Source of the DNA: an uncultured Flavobacterium sp.
Lineage (GTDB): Bacteria; Bacteroidota; Bacteroidia; Flavobacteriales; Flavobacteriaceae
Assembly: GCF_946478785.1 (NCBI RefSeq)
Contig: NZ_CAMLDD010000006.1
Location: forward strand, 124,001 to 188,000
DNA length: 64,000 nucleotides
Reading direction: 5' to 3'
Shown piece by piece: positions 8,728-17,563 of the stretch (position 1 is its first letter; every line of letters begins with the position of its first letter). The position numbers were made by a program, and so were the translations under genes. The notes beneath the pieces were generated by a model that saw only the letters and a list, made by a program, of their open reading frames with translations, was not told the origin of the DNA and did no database searches.

Positions 8728-10254
8728 ATGAACACAACTAAAACAATACAATCAGCCTTAATATCTGTTTTTTCTAAAGATGGATTAGAGCCTATCGTTA
8801 GAAAATTACACGAACAAAATGTTACACTTTACTCCACTGGCGGAACTGAAGATTTTATTAAAAATCTTGGCATTCCGGTAGTTCCTGTTGAAGATATTAC
8901 ATCTTTTCCTGAAATTCTTGGCGGAAGAGTCAAAACGTTGCACCCGAAAATTTTTGGCGGAATCTTAAATCGTCAGGATAATGAAAGTGATGTTCAACAA
9001 ATGAAGGAATTTGATATTCCTCAGATTGATTTGGTAATTGTAGATTTATACCCGTTTGAAAAAACGGTTGCATCTGGTGCAAGCGAACAAGATATTATTG
9101 AAAAAATTGATATTGGCGGAATTTCATTAATTCGTGCCGGTGCAAAAAACTTTAAAGACACTGTAATTGTAGCTTCGGTAAATGAATACAGCTTGCTTTT
9201 AGATTTAATTACAGAGCAAAATGGAGCAACAACTCTTGAAAACAGAAGATTACTTGCTACAAAAGCATTCCACGTTTCTTCTCACTATGATGGTGCTATT
9301 TTTAATTATTTCAATACTGACGAAACGATCTACAAAGAAAGTATCGCAGACGGTCAGGTTCTAAGATACGGAGAAAACCCACATCAAAAAGGATTTTTCT
9401 TTGGAGATTTTGACGCTATGTTCAAAAAAGTTCACGGAAAAGAGTTGTCTTACAACAATTTGTTAGATGTTGATGCCGCAGTAAATTTAATTGCTGAATT
9501 TAAAACTGACGGACCAACATTCGCTATTTTAAAACATAATAACGCTTGTGGTTTAGCCTCAAGAAAAACAATCAGTGAAGCTTATTTAGCGGCTTTGGCT
9601 TGTGATCCTACATCTGCTTTTGGTGGAGTTTTAATTGCTAACACTAAAATTGATTTGGCTACAGCTCAGGAAATTAATAAATTATTTTGTGAAGTAGTTA
9701 TCGCTCCAGATTATGACGATGAAGCAATTGCAGTTTTACAAGAAAAGAAAAACAGAATCATATTAGTTCAGAATGAAGTTGAATTGCCTTCAAAACAAGT
9801 AAGAACATGTCTTAATGGTTTGTTAATTCAGGACAGAAATAATATTACAGATACTAAAGAGCATTTAAAAACCGTTACTATTACAGAACCTACTGCTTCA
9901 GAAATTGAGGATTTAATATTTGCTTCAAAAATTTGTAAAAACACAAAATCGAATACGATTGTTTTTGCAAAGAATGGAACATTAATTTCGTCAGGAACAG
10001 GTCAGACTTCAAGAGTTGATGCATTAATGCAGGCTGTTGATAAAGCAAAGGCTTTTGGATTTGATTTAACCGGAGCTTCTATGGCGAGCGATGCATTTTT
10101 CCCTTTTCCGGATTGTGTCGAATTAGCCAAAAAGGCAGGAATAACGGCAGTAATTCAGCCGGGAGGTTCAATAAAAGATGAATTAAGCATAAATTATTGC
10201 AACGAAAATAATCTTGCAATGGTATTTACAGGTACACGTCATTTTAAACATTAA
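8728..10254 (+). CDS. purH: Bifunctional AICAR formyltransferase/IMP cyclohydrolase
   Basis: Catalyses the last two steps of de novo purine synthesis: AICAR to FAICAR (formyl-THF) and FAICAR to IMP. I start at the ATG at 8728 because the in-frame upstream TTG (8701) overlaps the -7 element. The 508 aa protein has an MGS-like cyclohydrolase domain (about 1-140; YSTGGTEDFIKNLGIPV, ILGGRVKTLHPKIFGG) and an AICAR transformylase domain with the Lys-His pair in LKHNNACGLAS near residue 268, and SDAFFPFPD near 457. Length and motif order are normal. It is followed 56 bp later by mreB, which has its own promoter. Confidence 0.96.
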   Translation: MNTTKTIQSALISVFSKDGLEPIVRKLHEQNVTLYSTGGTEDFIKNLGIPVVPVEDITSFPEILGGRVKTLHPKIFGGILNRQDNESDVQQMKEFDIPQIDLVIVDLYPFEKTVASGASEQDIIEKIDIGGISLIRAGAKNFKDTVIVASVNEYSLLLDLITEQNGATTLENRRLLATKAFHVSSHYDGAIFNYFNTDETIYKESIADGQVLRYGENPHQKGFFFGDFDAMFKKVHGKELSYNNLLDVDAAVNLIAEFKTDGPTFAILKHNNACGLASRKTISEAYLAALACDPTSAFGGVLIANTKIDLATAQEINKLFCEVVIAPDYDDEAIAVLQEKKNRIILVQNEVELPSKQVRTCLNGLLIQDRNNITDTKEHLKTVTITEPTASEIEDLIFASKICKNTKSNTIVFAKNGTLISSGTGQTSRVDALMQAVDKAKAFGFDLTGASMASDAFFPFPDCVELAKKAGITAVIQPGGSIKDELSINYCNENNLAMVFTGTRHFKH

Positions 10255-10260
10255 TTTGTT

Positions 10261-10268
10261 TAACTTTG
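10261..10268 (+). promoter_or_regulatory. -7 element of the mre operon
   Basis: TAACTTTG matches TAnnTTTG, 42 bases before the mreB ATG and just after the purH stop. Confidence 0.55.
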
Positions 10269-10310
10269 TTCGATAAATTATTTATAACATTTTAAACCCC
10301 TAACAAACTT

Positions 10311-11339
10311 ATGGGATTTTTTGATTTCATGACCGAGGATATTGCGATAGACCTTGGTACCGCAAACACTTTAATCATTCATAATGATAAAGTTGTTATT
10401 GATAGCCCATCTATCGTTGCACGCGATAGAATTTCTGGCAAAATCATTGCTGTTGGTAAAGAAGCCAACATGATGCAAGGTAAAACGCATGAAAACATCA
10501 AGACCATAAGGCCTTTGAAGGATGGTGTAATTGCCGATTTTGATGCTTCAGAAAAAATGATCAATATGTTCATTAAAAGCATACCAGCATTGAAAAAAAG
10601 AATGTTTACTCCAGCTTTAAGAATGGTAGTATGTATTCCGTCTGGTATTACCGAGGTTGAGATGCGTGCCGTAAAAGAATCATGTGAAAGAGTAAACGGA
10701 AAGGAAGTTTATTTGATTCACGAGCCAATGGCAGCAGCGATTGGTATTGGTATCGATATCATGCAGCCAAAAGGTAATATGATTGTTGATATTGGAGGTG
10801 GTACTACAGAAATTGCCGTTATCGCTTTGGGAGGAATTGTATGTGATAAATCTGTAAAAATTGCGGGAGACGTTTTCACAAATGACATTGTTTATTATAT
10901 GCGTACACAACACAACCTTTTTGTGGGAGAAAGTACTGCTGAAAAAATAAAAATTCAAATTGGGGCTGCTATCGAAGATTTAGATGGACCTCCTGAAGAT
11001 ATGTCGGTTCAGGGTAGAGATTTACTTACCGGCAAGCCAAAACAAGTTGATGTATCTTACCGTGAAATTGCAAAAGCATTAGACAAATCGATTCAGCGTA
11101 TCGAAGATGCAGTAATGGAGACATTATCTCAAACCCCTCCTGAGTTAGCTGCAGATATTTACAATACTGGTATTTATCTTGCCGGTGGAGGATCAATGCT
11201 AAGAGGTCTTGACAAACGTATTTCGCAAAAAACTGATTTACCTGTTTACATTGCCGAAGATCCTTTAAGAGCTGTTGTTCGAGGAACGGGAATGGCACTT
11301 AAAAACATTGGGAAATTCAAAAGCATCTTAATCAAATAA
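10311..11339 (+). CDS. mreB: Rod shape-determining protein MreB
   Basis: Actin-like ATPase that forms membrane-bound filaments steering lateral cell-wall synthesis. The 342 aa protein shows phosphate-1 loop DLGTANTLI near residue 15, phosphate-2 loop DIGGGTTEIAV near 160, the IHEPMAAAIG motif near 136 and AGGGSMLRGLDKR near 290. The N-terminal GFFDFMTEDIA segment resembles the amphipathic start of the family. It heads the elongasome operon mreB-mreC-mreD-mrdA-rodA. The gap to mreC is 98 bp and holds a hairpin, while the later genes overlap or nearly abut. Confidence 0.97.
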   Translation: MGFFDFMTEDIAIDLGTANTLIIHNDKVVIDSPSIVARDRISGKIIAVGKEANMMQGKTHENIKTIRPLKDGVIADFDASEKMINMFIKSIPALKKRMFTPALRMVVCIPSGITEVEMRAVKESCERVNGKEVYLIHEPMAAAIGIGIDIMQPKGNMIVDIGGGTTEIAVIALGGIVCDKSVKIAGDVFTNDIVYYMRTQHNLFVGESTAEKIKIQIGAAIEDLDGPPEDMSVQGRDLLTGKPKQVDVSYREIAKALDKSIQRIEDAVMETLSQTPPELAADIYNTGIYLAGGGSMLRGLDKRISQKTDLPVYIAEDPLRAVVRGTGMALKNIGKFKSILIK

Positions 11340-11360
11340 GACAAAAATTTAAATATATTA

Positions 11361-11385
11361 AGAGTCGAATTAATCATTCGGCTCT
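11361..11385 (+). other. Hairpin between mreB and mreC
   Basis: AGAGTCGAA (11361-11369) pairs with TTCGGCTCT (11377-11385) with one G-T pair and a 7-base loop. There is no T run after it, so it is more likely an RNA processing or partial attenuation site than a full terminator. It separates the abundant MreB message from the rest of the operon. Confidence 0.5.
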
Positions 11386-11437
11386 CATAGAATTTGAAAC
11401 AAAAAGCATATCCTGAAACAAAATAACCAAACAAGAA

Positions 11438-12268
11438 ATGCAGCAAATTTTTAATTTCATTATAAGAAACAGTAATCGATTGCTGTTTTTGCTGCTTTTA
11501 GGTATTTCGTTGGCACTCACAATTCAATCCCACTCATTTCACAGAAGCAGAATAATCAGTTCGGCTAACTTTATTAGCGGCGGCGTTTATGAAAAGATAA
11601 ACAACGTAAATGAGTATTTGAATTTGAGAACCGAAAATGACGAACTGGTACTTGAAAACGCAAGATTAAAAAGCCTTTTATTTAATAAGGAAGACACCAC
11701 CAAAGCACCAATGATTGACAGTATCAAAGGTGTTAAGCCAGCTGATATTATTGTTTCAAAGGTAATTCATAACTCATACAGTACACACGAAAACTATCTT
11801 ACTTTGAACTCCGGATCAAAAGAAGGGGTTAAACAAGATATGGGGGTAATAAATAGTTTAGGTATTATTGGTATCGTAGACAACACCTCTCCTAATTACG
11901 CTACCGTGATTAGTATTTTGAATATGAAATCTCAGATTAATGCCAAAATAAAAAAATCAAATCACTTTGGTTCACTTACGTGGAATGGAAAAAGTACAGG
12001 CTTTGTGCAATTAACAGATGTTCCAAGGCTGGCTTCGGTTAGAAAAGGAGATACTATTGTGACAGGTGGACAGTCTGTTATTTTTCCTGAAAATATTAAT
12101 ATTGGAGTAATTGATAGATATTACACTGACAAAAAAACTACATTCTACACTATTGATGTCAAATTATTTAATGACATGACTAATTTGGGACATGTTTACA
12201 TTATTAAGAGTAAGGGCAGAGAAGAACTTATTAATTTAGAAAACAAAAACAAGGAAAAAGATGAATAG
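11438..12268 (+). CDS. mreC: Rod shape-determining protein MreC
   Basis: Bitopic inner-membrane scaffold of the elongasome, 276 aa. One N-terminal membrane helix (LLFLLLLGISLALTI, about 16-30) is followed by a coiled-coil segment (about 50-85, ENDELVLENARLKSLL). The periplasmic beta domain has the usual GSKEGVKQDMGVIN and GIIGIVDNTSPNYATV motifs (about 125-160) and a second barrel with VRKGDTIVTGGQSVIFPENI near 200. The last 8 bases overlap mreD, implying coupled translation. Confidence 0.93.
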   Translation: MQQIFNFIIRNSNRLLFLLLLGISLALTIQSHSFHRSRIISSANFISGGVYEKINNVNEYLNLRTENDELVLENARLKSLLFNKEDTTKAPMIDSIKGVKPADIIVSKVIHNSYSTHENYLTLNSGSKEGVKQDMGVINSLGIIGIVDNTSPNYATVISILNMKSQINAKIKKSNHFGSLTWNGKSTGFVQLTDVPRLASVRKGDTIVTGGQSVIFPENINIGVIDRYYTDKKTTFYTIDVKLFNDMTNLGHVYIIKSKGREELINLENKNKEKDE

Positions 12269-12767
12269 CGCACTGTTAGTCAATATTTTTCGATTTATTA
12301 TGTTGCTGGCGATTCAAATTGTTATTTTTAATAATATGAATTTCTTAGGATACATAAGTCCTTATCCTTATATTTTATATATTATTTTGTACCCTGTAAA
12401 CAGTAATCGGTCAGGTTTAATAATTTCAAGTTTTTTATTGGGCCTTACAATGGATATGTTTTGCAACTCAGGAGGTGTACATGCAGCCGCCTGTGTGGTT
12501 TTGGCCTATTACAGACCTTATATTTTTAAATTTTCTTTCGGGTTAAGCTACGAATATCAAACTATAAAATTAAACGAATCCTTAACTCCTGAGCGTTTCT
12601 CATTCATACTAGTCTCTGTTTTATTACATCATATTGTCTTGTTTATTCTTGCAGCTTTTCAATTTAATTTTATTTGGGATATTTTACTTAGAACTTTATT
12701 TAGTTCTGTCTTTACGATACTCATTTCTATAATAATCATATATCTTATTAAGCCAAATAAACGATGA
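12261..12767 (+). CDS. mreD: Rod shape-determining protein MreD
   Basis: A 168 aa polytopic inner-membrane protein of the elongasome with about five hydrophobic segments. Recognition rests on position between mreC and mrdA and on the typical pattern of polar residues between helices (SPYPYILYIILYP; GLTMDMFCNSGGVHAAA near residue 55-75). It overlaps mreC by 8 bases and mrdA by 4 (ATGA), so translation is probably coupled. Primary sequence conservation in this family is low, so context carries much of the call. Confidence 0.88.
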   Translation: MNSALLVNIFRFIMLLAIQIVIFNNMNFLGYISPYPYILYIILYPVNSNRSGLIISSFLLGLTMDMFCNSGGVHAAACVVLAYYRPYIFKFSFGLSYEYQTIKLNESLTPERFSFILVSVLLHHIVLFILAAFQFNFIWDILLRTLFSSVFTILISIIIIYLIKPNKR

Positions 12768-14743
12768 GAAAAGTCCTGCTGCCCACATTAATTATTATTG
12801 CAGCATGTTTGCTGGTAATCAGGATATTTTATTTGCAGGTTATTGATGATTCTTTCAAACTAAAATCAGAAAATAATGCTATAAAAATAAAATATGATTA
12901 TCCTGAGCGCGGTTATATTTATGACAGATACGGAAAACTGCTTGTAGCAAATCAGTCTTCTTATGACATTATGGTAATCCCAAGAGATATTAAAGAAAAT
13001 CTTAATATTACTGAATTCTGCGAATTATTAAATATCACAAAGGAAGATTACGAGAAAAGAGTTGCGAAAGCCAGAGTATACAGTCCAAGATTGCCTTCTG
13101 TTTTTTTATCACAACTTAATAAAACAGAATTTGCAGCCTTTCAGGAAAAAATTAGAAAATATGACGGTTTTTATTTTCAAAAACGTTCCCTTCGTGATTA
13201 TGAAGTTGACTATGGTGCTAATGTTTTTGGAGGTGTCACCCAGGTAAACGAAAGCCAGATTGCAAAAAATCCTTATTACAATAGTGGTGATTTAATTGGA
13301 AAACAAGGTGTTGAAGAAAGCTATGAAGAAATTTTACGCGGAATTAAAGGTGTAAAATATATTCAAAAAGACAAATACAATCGTGAAATTGGTTCTTACA
13401 AAGAAGGAAAATACGATACTATTGCTGTACAAGGAGAAGATATAAACCTGACTATTGATGCTGAACTGCAAAAATACGGAGAAGAGCTAATGATCAACAA
13501 AAGGGGTGGTATTGTTGCTCTTGAACCTCAATCAGGTGAAATATTAGCACTCGTAACTGCTCCATCATACGACCCGGGAATACTAGTGGGAAGACAGCGT
13601 TCTAAAAATTACACGCTTTTATATCATGACTCTATAGCAAAACCTTTGTATGACAGAGGGCTTTTGGCAGAATATCCTCCAGGCTCGCCTTTTAAAATCT
13701 TAACAGGTTTGGTGGCACTACAAGAGGGAGTTATAGACGAAAATACGTCAGTATCCTGTCATCACGGTTTTAGTTATGGAAGAGGCCGTTTTATGAGATG
13801 CCACTGCCAGGGTGGGCAATTGCAATTACACAGAGGTATTTATCAATCTTGTAATTCCTATTTTGCAACAGCTTACATGAAGACCATTAATAAATATACT
13901 AAACCTGCTGCTGCAGTAGATGTATGGAGCAATCACCTTAAAACCTTTGGCTTGGGGCAGTTTATGGGATATGATTTACCAACAGGTAAAAGAGGAAAAA
14001 TTCCGACTTCAAAAACCTATAAACGAATGTATCCAAATGGAGGCTGGAGAAGTACCGCAATTGTATCGAATGCTATTGGTCAGGGTGAAGTTCTAATGAC
14101 TCCAATCCAGTTGGCAAATATGATGGCAACAATTGCCAATCAGGGATATTACTATACCCCTCATATCATAAAAAAAATTGAAGGCAAAAAAATAGATTCA
14201 AAATTTACCACTAAACATACAACATCCATAGATAAGAAATATTTTGAACCAATCATAAGCGGCTTATTTGATGTTTACAATATGGGAACAGCAAGCAGGT
14301 TAAAAGTCGAAGGAATAGACATCTGCGGAAAAACAGGTACAGCTGAAAATTTTGCTAAAATTGGCGGTAAAAGGGTTCAGCTTGAAGACCACTCAATATT
14401 TGTAGCGTTTGCGCCAAAAGACAATCCAAAGATTGCAATTGCAATTATGATAGAAAATGGGGGTTTTGGGGCATCAATTGCAGGGCCAATTGCCAGCTTA
14501 ATGATCGAAAAATATTTAAAAAAGAAAATATCAAGAACCGATTTAGAAGTTAGGGTTTTAAACAAAAGCTTACAAAGTGAATATGCCAAATTAGGTGGCC
14601 TTTCAGAAAACATTAAAAAAGAATTAAGAATAAAGGACTCTATTGCAAATTCCATTAAGCTGAAAATACAAAGAAAAGATTCTATTGCAAAAAGCAAAAA
14701 AATAATTCCAAAAACTAAAGCAGATTCAATCAAACGAAATTAA
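12764..14743 (+). CDS. mrdA: Penicillin-binding protein 2 (elongation transpeptidase)
   Basis: Class B PBP that cross-links peptidoglycan during elongation together with RodA. The 659 aa protein has an N-terminal membrane anchor (about 5-25), a pedestal region with the RGYIYDRYGKLLVAN motif near 49, and a transpeptidase domain. Its catalytic residues are visible: S308 and K311 (PGSPFK), S362-C-N364, and K523-T-G. The C-terminal tail (about 590-659) is rich in Lys, Ser and Ile and probably disordered. It overlaps mreD by 4 bases and lies 17 bases before rodA. The serine is in GSPFK rather than the commoner GSTFK; all catalytic residues are present. Confidence 0.96.
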   Translation: MRKVLLPTLIIIAACLLVIRIFYLQVIDDSFKLKSENNAIKIKYDYPERGYIYDRYGKLLVANQSSYDIMVIPRDIKENLNITEFCELLNITKEDYEKRVAKARVYSPRLPSVFLSQLNKTEFAAFQEKIRKYDGFYFQKRSLRDYEVDYGANVFGGVTQVNESQIAKNPYYNSGDLIGKQGVEESYEEILRGIKGVKYIQKDKYNREIGSYKEGKYDTIAVQGEDINLTIDAELQKYGEELMINKRGGIVALEPQSGEILALVTAPSYDPGILVGRQRSKNYTLLYHDSIAKPLYDRGLLAEYPPGSPFKILTGLVALQEGVIDENTSVSCHHGFSYGRGRFMRCHCQGGQLQLHRGIYQSCNSYFATAYMKTINKYTKPAAAVDVWSNHLKTFGLGQFMGYDLPTGKRGKIPTSKTYKRMYPNGGWRSTAIVSNAIGQGEVLMTPIQLANMMATIANQGYYYTPHIIKKIEGKKIDSKFTTKHTTSIDKKYFEPIISGLFDVYNMGTASRLKVEGIDICGKTGTAENFAKIGGKRVQLEDHSIFVAFAPKDNPKIAIAIMIENGGFGASIAGPIASLMIEKYLKKKISRTDLEVRVLNKSLQSEYAKLGGLSENIKKELRIKDSIANSIKLKIQRKDSIAKSKKIIPKTKADSIKRN

Positions 14744-14760
14744 TAAGGGATTCATTTCAA

Positions 14761-15996
14761 ATGAAAAATCAAAGCGTAAAAAATAATATTGATTGGATAA
14801 GTGTTATTATCTACTGTGTTCTGGTTATTCTGGGCTGGCTAAATATATACTCCTCTTCCTTATCATCTACAGAAGGAACTTATGAAAAACAGTTCATATT
14901 TATTGCCTGTACTATACCATTAATTTTCATTGTCTTGTTTGTTGATGGTAAATTCTATGAAAAATATGCCAGTATCATTTTTGGAGTTTCCTTATTATCA
15001 TTGGCCGGATTATTTCTCTTTGGAAAAACTATAGCAGGACAAAGATGCTGGTATGCTATCGGAAGTTTTACACTACAGCCATCTGAATTTGCAAAAGCAG
15101 CCACTTCATTAGCTTTAGCCAAATATCTAAGTGATACCCAAATTAATCTTAAAGAAACTAATAGGCAAATTCAGGCACTTGCCATAATATTGCTGCCAGT
15201 GCTTTTAATTTTACCTCAGCCGGATCCAGGTAGTGCTTTAATCTACAGTGTTTTTATTATTGTTTTGTATAGGGAAGGTCTTCCATCCTGGTATGTATGG
15301 ACAGGTTTTATCACTATTTTGTTATTTGTACTAACGTTAATCCTGGAACCGTATGTAGTTATTTTAATCTCTGCTGTAGTGCTGGCCATAATATATTTTA
15401 GAGGACGAGCTGTTGATCGAAATATTATTTTAAATGGTATTCTCCTGGCGATTATTTCTGCATTTGTCTTTTCTGTTGATTATGTATTTGATAATGTATT
15501 TAAACAACATCACAGAGACAGGTTTAATATATTATTAGGAAAAACTGTCGATATGAAAGGTATAGGATACAATACTAATCAATCAGAAATTGCGATAGGT
15601 TCCGGAGGATGGATTGGAAAAGGCTTTTTAGAAGGAACACAAACAAAAGGTGGTTTTGTTCCTGAACAGCATACTGATTATATATTTACAACTGTTGGCG
15701 AAGAATGGGGTTTTGCAGGTTCTTTTATTGTTATCAGTTTATTTGCCGGATTACTTTTAAGAGTAATTTATTTAGCCGAACGACAAAAAACAAAATTCAG
15801 CAGGGTTTATGGTTATTGTGTTGCTGCTATTTTATTTATTCATTTTTTTGTGAATATAGCCATGGTAGTTGGTGTTTTTCCAACAATTGGAGTTCCATTA
15901 CCTTTCTTCTCTTATGGTGGTTCAGGTTTGTGGGGATTCACCATTTTACTTTTTATATTCTTAAAAATGGATGCTAACAAAGTCAATGAATGGTAA
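14761..15996 (+). CDS. rodA: RodA, SEDS peptidoglycan glycosyltransferase
   Basis: Multi-pass SEDS-family polymerase that extends glycan strands from lipid II, in a complex with PBP2. The 411 aa protein has about ten membrane segments and the family marks IGSFTLQPSEFAKAA near residue 100, PQPDPGSALIYS near 150 and TDYIFTTVGEEWGFAGS near 300. The terminal motif FPTIGVPLPFFSYGGSGLWG lies near 375. It is the last gene of the elongation operon and ends at a strong bidirectional terminator. Confidence 0.96.
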   Translation: MKNQSVKNNIDWISVIIYCVLVILGWLNIYSSSLSSTEGTYEKQFIFIACTIPLIFIVLFVDGKFYEKYASIIFGVSLLSLAGLFLFGKTIAGQRCWYAIGSFTLQPSEFAKAATSLALAKYLSDTQINLKETNRQIQALAIILLPVLLILPQPDPGSALIYSVFIIVLYREGLPSWYVWTGFITILLFVLTLILEPYVVILISAVVLAIIYFRGRAVDRNIILNGILLAIISAFVFSVDYVFDNVFKQHHRDRFNILLGKTVDMKGIGYNTNQSEIAIGSGGWIGKGFLEGTQTKGGFVPEQHTDYIFTTVGEEWGFAGSFIVISLFAGLLLRVIYLAERQKTKFSRVYGYCVAAILFIHFFVNIAMVVGVFPTIGVPLPFFSYGGSGLWGFTILLFIFLKMDANKVNEW

Positions 15997-16013
15997 TCCA
16001 GAAAAATAAATAA

Positions 16014-16046
16014 AAAAATCCGAAGCTTTTAAACTTCGGATTTTTT
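16014..16046. terminator. Bidirectional terminator between rodA and the PH-SHOCT gene
   Basis: AAAAATCCGAAG (16014-16025) pairs perfectly with CTTCGGATTTTT (16034-16045) around an 8-base loop. T runs follow on both strands, so it can end rodA on plus and the convergent gene (stop at 16048) on minus. Confidence 0.88.
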
Positions 16047-16047
16047 A

Positions 16048-16761
16048 TTACATATAACTTAAAATTTCTTTTTTATATGAATCATATTCTCCCTGAAGGA
16101 TTAAACCATTATCCAGTAACTTTTTATAATTCTGTAATTTATCAAAAAGTTCTTCTTTAGATAGTTCACTTAATTTACGCTCTCCTGTAGAAGCTGGAAC
16201 AGGCTGGATTGTCTCAAAAGTTTCTGTGTAAGAAGGTGTTGTTGCCGGCATAATTTCAGCATAATTAGTTACCTCTTCTGTTTCTGTTTCTTCAATTTCT
16301 TCTTCCTCTTCATATTCATATTCTGGTTCAATAATTTCCTGAATAGGTGTTGCAGTAGAAACCGGATTCTTTAAAATATCCAATTGCTCTTTAGCATAGG
16401 TATAGATTTTTCTTGCCTGGATTTTAGGAATATAATCGATTGATACCTGAATGTCCGTTTTTGTCGAAAAAGAAAACTCTGAACCTAGAATATTTTCTTT
16501 TACAAAAGTACCCACGATTTCGTCCCAGGTATAATCTGTAAAATCCATTGAAAGACCTAAATTCTTAGGTTTACAAATAATGATTCTCTTATTTGTTAGC
16601 ACAATACTATCCGGGAAAACAGTAATTGCAGGTTTTTTTTGAACAGCTATATATCCAATTTCCTCACTTTTCATCAATAAATCATTGAGTTTTGAAGTGA
16701 TTTTTTCAATCGCTTTTGGATCTTGTTCTTCGTTCAGAAACTTTTTAAATTGTTCTTTCAT
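16048..16761 (-). CDS. PH-domain (YokE-like) protein with C-terminal SHOCT-like motif
   Basis: A 237 aa cytoplasmic protein without signal peptide. Residues about 30-130 look like a bacterial PH domain (VFPDSIVLTNKRIIICKPK, then FTDYTWDEIVG). Residues about 140-190 are an acidic, low-complexity linker rich in Glu and Thr. Residues about 195-237 (ELSKEELFDKLQNYKKLLDN onward) resemble the short SHOCT oligomerisation motif. Function is unknown; PH-plus-SHOCT proteins are thought to assemble or target to membranes. It has its own promoter upstream, separate from the three genes before it. Confidence 0.7.
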   Translation of the reverse strand: MKEQFKKFLNEEQDPKAIEKITSKLNDLLMKSEEIGYIAVQKKPAITVFPDSIVLTNKRIIICKPKNLGLSMDFTDYTWDEIVGTFVKENILGSEFSFSTKTDIQVSIDYIPKIQARKIYTYAKEQLDILKNPVSTATPIQEIIEPEYEYEEEEEIEETETEEVTNYAEIMPATTPSYTETFETIQPVPASTGERKLSELSKEELFDKLQNYKKLLDNGLILQGEYDSYKKEILSYM

Positions 16762-16770
16762 CTTTTTATA

Positions 16771-16806
16771 AGTTGCTAAGTTACAAAGTAACTGAGTTGC
16801 TAAGTT
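16771..16806. repeat. Direct repeat AGTTGCTAAGTT with inner palindrome
   Basis: AGTTGCTAAGTT occurs at 16771-16782 and 16795-16806 (24-base period). Between and overlapping them is the perfect palindrome AGTTAC-AAA-GTAACT (16779-16793). It sits in the leader of the PH-SHOCT gene. This looks like one of the dispersed short intergenic repeats common in flavobacteria. Confidence 0.6.
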
Positions 16807-16820
16807 TTTTTCTTACGTTG

Positions 16821-16849
16821 CAAATGTAACGCCTAATTTTCTAATTCAA
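16821..16849 (-). promoter_or_regulatory. Promoter of the PH-SHOCT gene
   Basis: On the minus strand TTG (16849-16847), an 18-base spacer and TACATTTG (16828-16821) match the consensus in both boxes and spacing. The start codon is about 60 bases downstream, so the leader contains the AGTTGCTAAG repeats. The -33 box lies inside the end of the MmcQ gene. Confidence 0.65.
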
Positions 16850-17204
16850 TAATTTCATTCTGAATTTTCTTTGTCAAACTTTTAAAAACTAATTCATACG
16901 AATGATCGATGAGTTCTTTTACAAAAGCGGTGGACAAATTACCGTTCAACGAAACAGTATTCCAATGCACTTTGCTCATATGAAAGCCTGGCTTTATTTC
17001 ATCATATTCTGCCCGAAGTTCCTGTGCACGTTCAGGATCGCATTTTAGATTAACAGATGGTTCGTTCTTTTCCCATTGTGATAAGGAAGACAGAGCAAAC
17101 ATTTTTGCTCCCACTTTAAAAACCAAAGTATCTTCATCAAAAGGAAAATGTTCTGTAACCCCTTTCTTAGACAGACAATATTCGTAATACATTTCTAGAT
17201 TCAT
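16833..17204 (-). CDS. MmcQ/YjbR family protein
   Basis: A 123 aa small cytoplasmic protein of the MmcQ/YjbR family (CyaY-like fold, putative DNA-binding). Family marks are the N-terminal YCLSKKGVTEHFPFDEDTLV and VGAKMFALSSL, the middle LKCDPERAQELRAEYDEIKPG, and MSKVHWNTVSL. Cellular role is unknown. It is the last gene of a three-gene unit with DUF4260 and GNAT proteins, 8 bases after DUF4260. Confidence 0.88.
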   Translation of the reverse strand: MNLEMYYEYCLSKKGVTEHFPFDEDTLVFKVGAKMFALSSLSQWEKNEPSVNLKCDPERAQELRAEYDEIKPGFHMSKVHWNTVSLNGNLSTAFVKELIDHSYELVFKSLTKKIQNEIIELEN

Positions 17205-17212
17205 AATCTTTA

Positions 17213-17563
17213 TTATTTACCAATTTTACCTAAATGTGTATAATTAAAACCACTTTCAAATTTTAAACCGTAACCAAACATCCGATCCATCGAAGAATGT
17301 GAAAACAAAACAATTCCAATCAATTGTAAAAGTTCCATTTTTAAATAACAGCCTAAAATATAAACTAAAATCGCAATTCCCCGATGATGAAATATATTAT
17401 AGAAAAAAGCTCCGTTTTTATTTCCAAAAATATACCCTAGCATTGCTAAATCTGGCGCTAAGATTAAAACCAAAAACCACCACCATTCAAAATTTAAAAG
17501 GCTGAATAAGTAGATGCCCAAGATAAATAATCCTAATTCTTCAAGTTTTATTATTGTTTTCAT
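17213..17563 (-). CDS. DUF4260 family membrane protein
   Basis: A 116 aa integral membrane protein with about three to four hydrophobic segments. It has the features I associate with DUF4260: LAPDLAMLGYIFG near residue 38, YNIFHHRGIAILVY near 58, and the ending GYGLKFESGFNYTHLGKIGK. Function is unknown. Its ATG overlaps the GNAT stop in an ATGA junction, so it is translated with that gene. Confidence 0.82.
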   Translation of the reverse strand: MKTIIKLEELGLFILGIYLFSLLNFEWWWFLVLILAPDLAMLGYIFGNKNGAFFYNIFHHRGIAILVYILGCYLKMELLQLIGIVLFSHSSMDRMFGYGLKFESGFNYTHLGKIGK

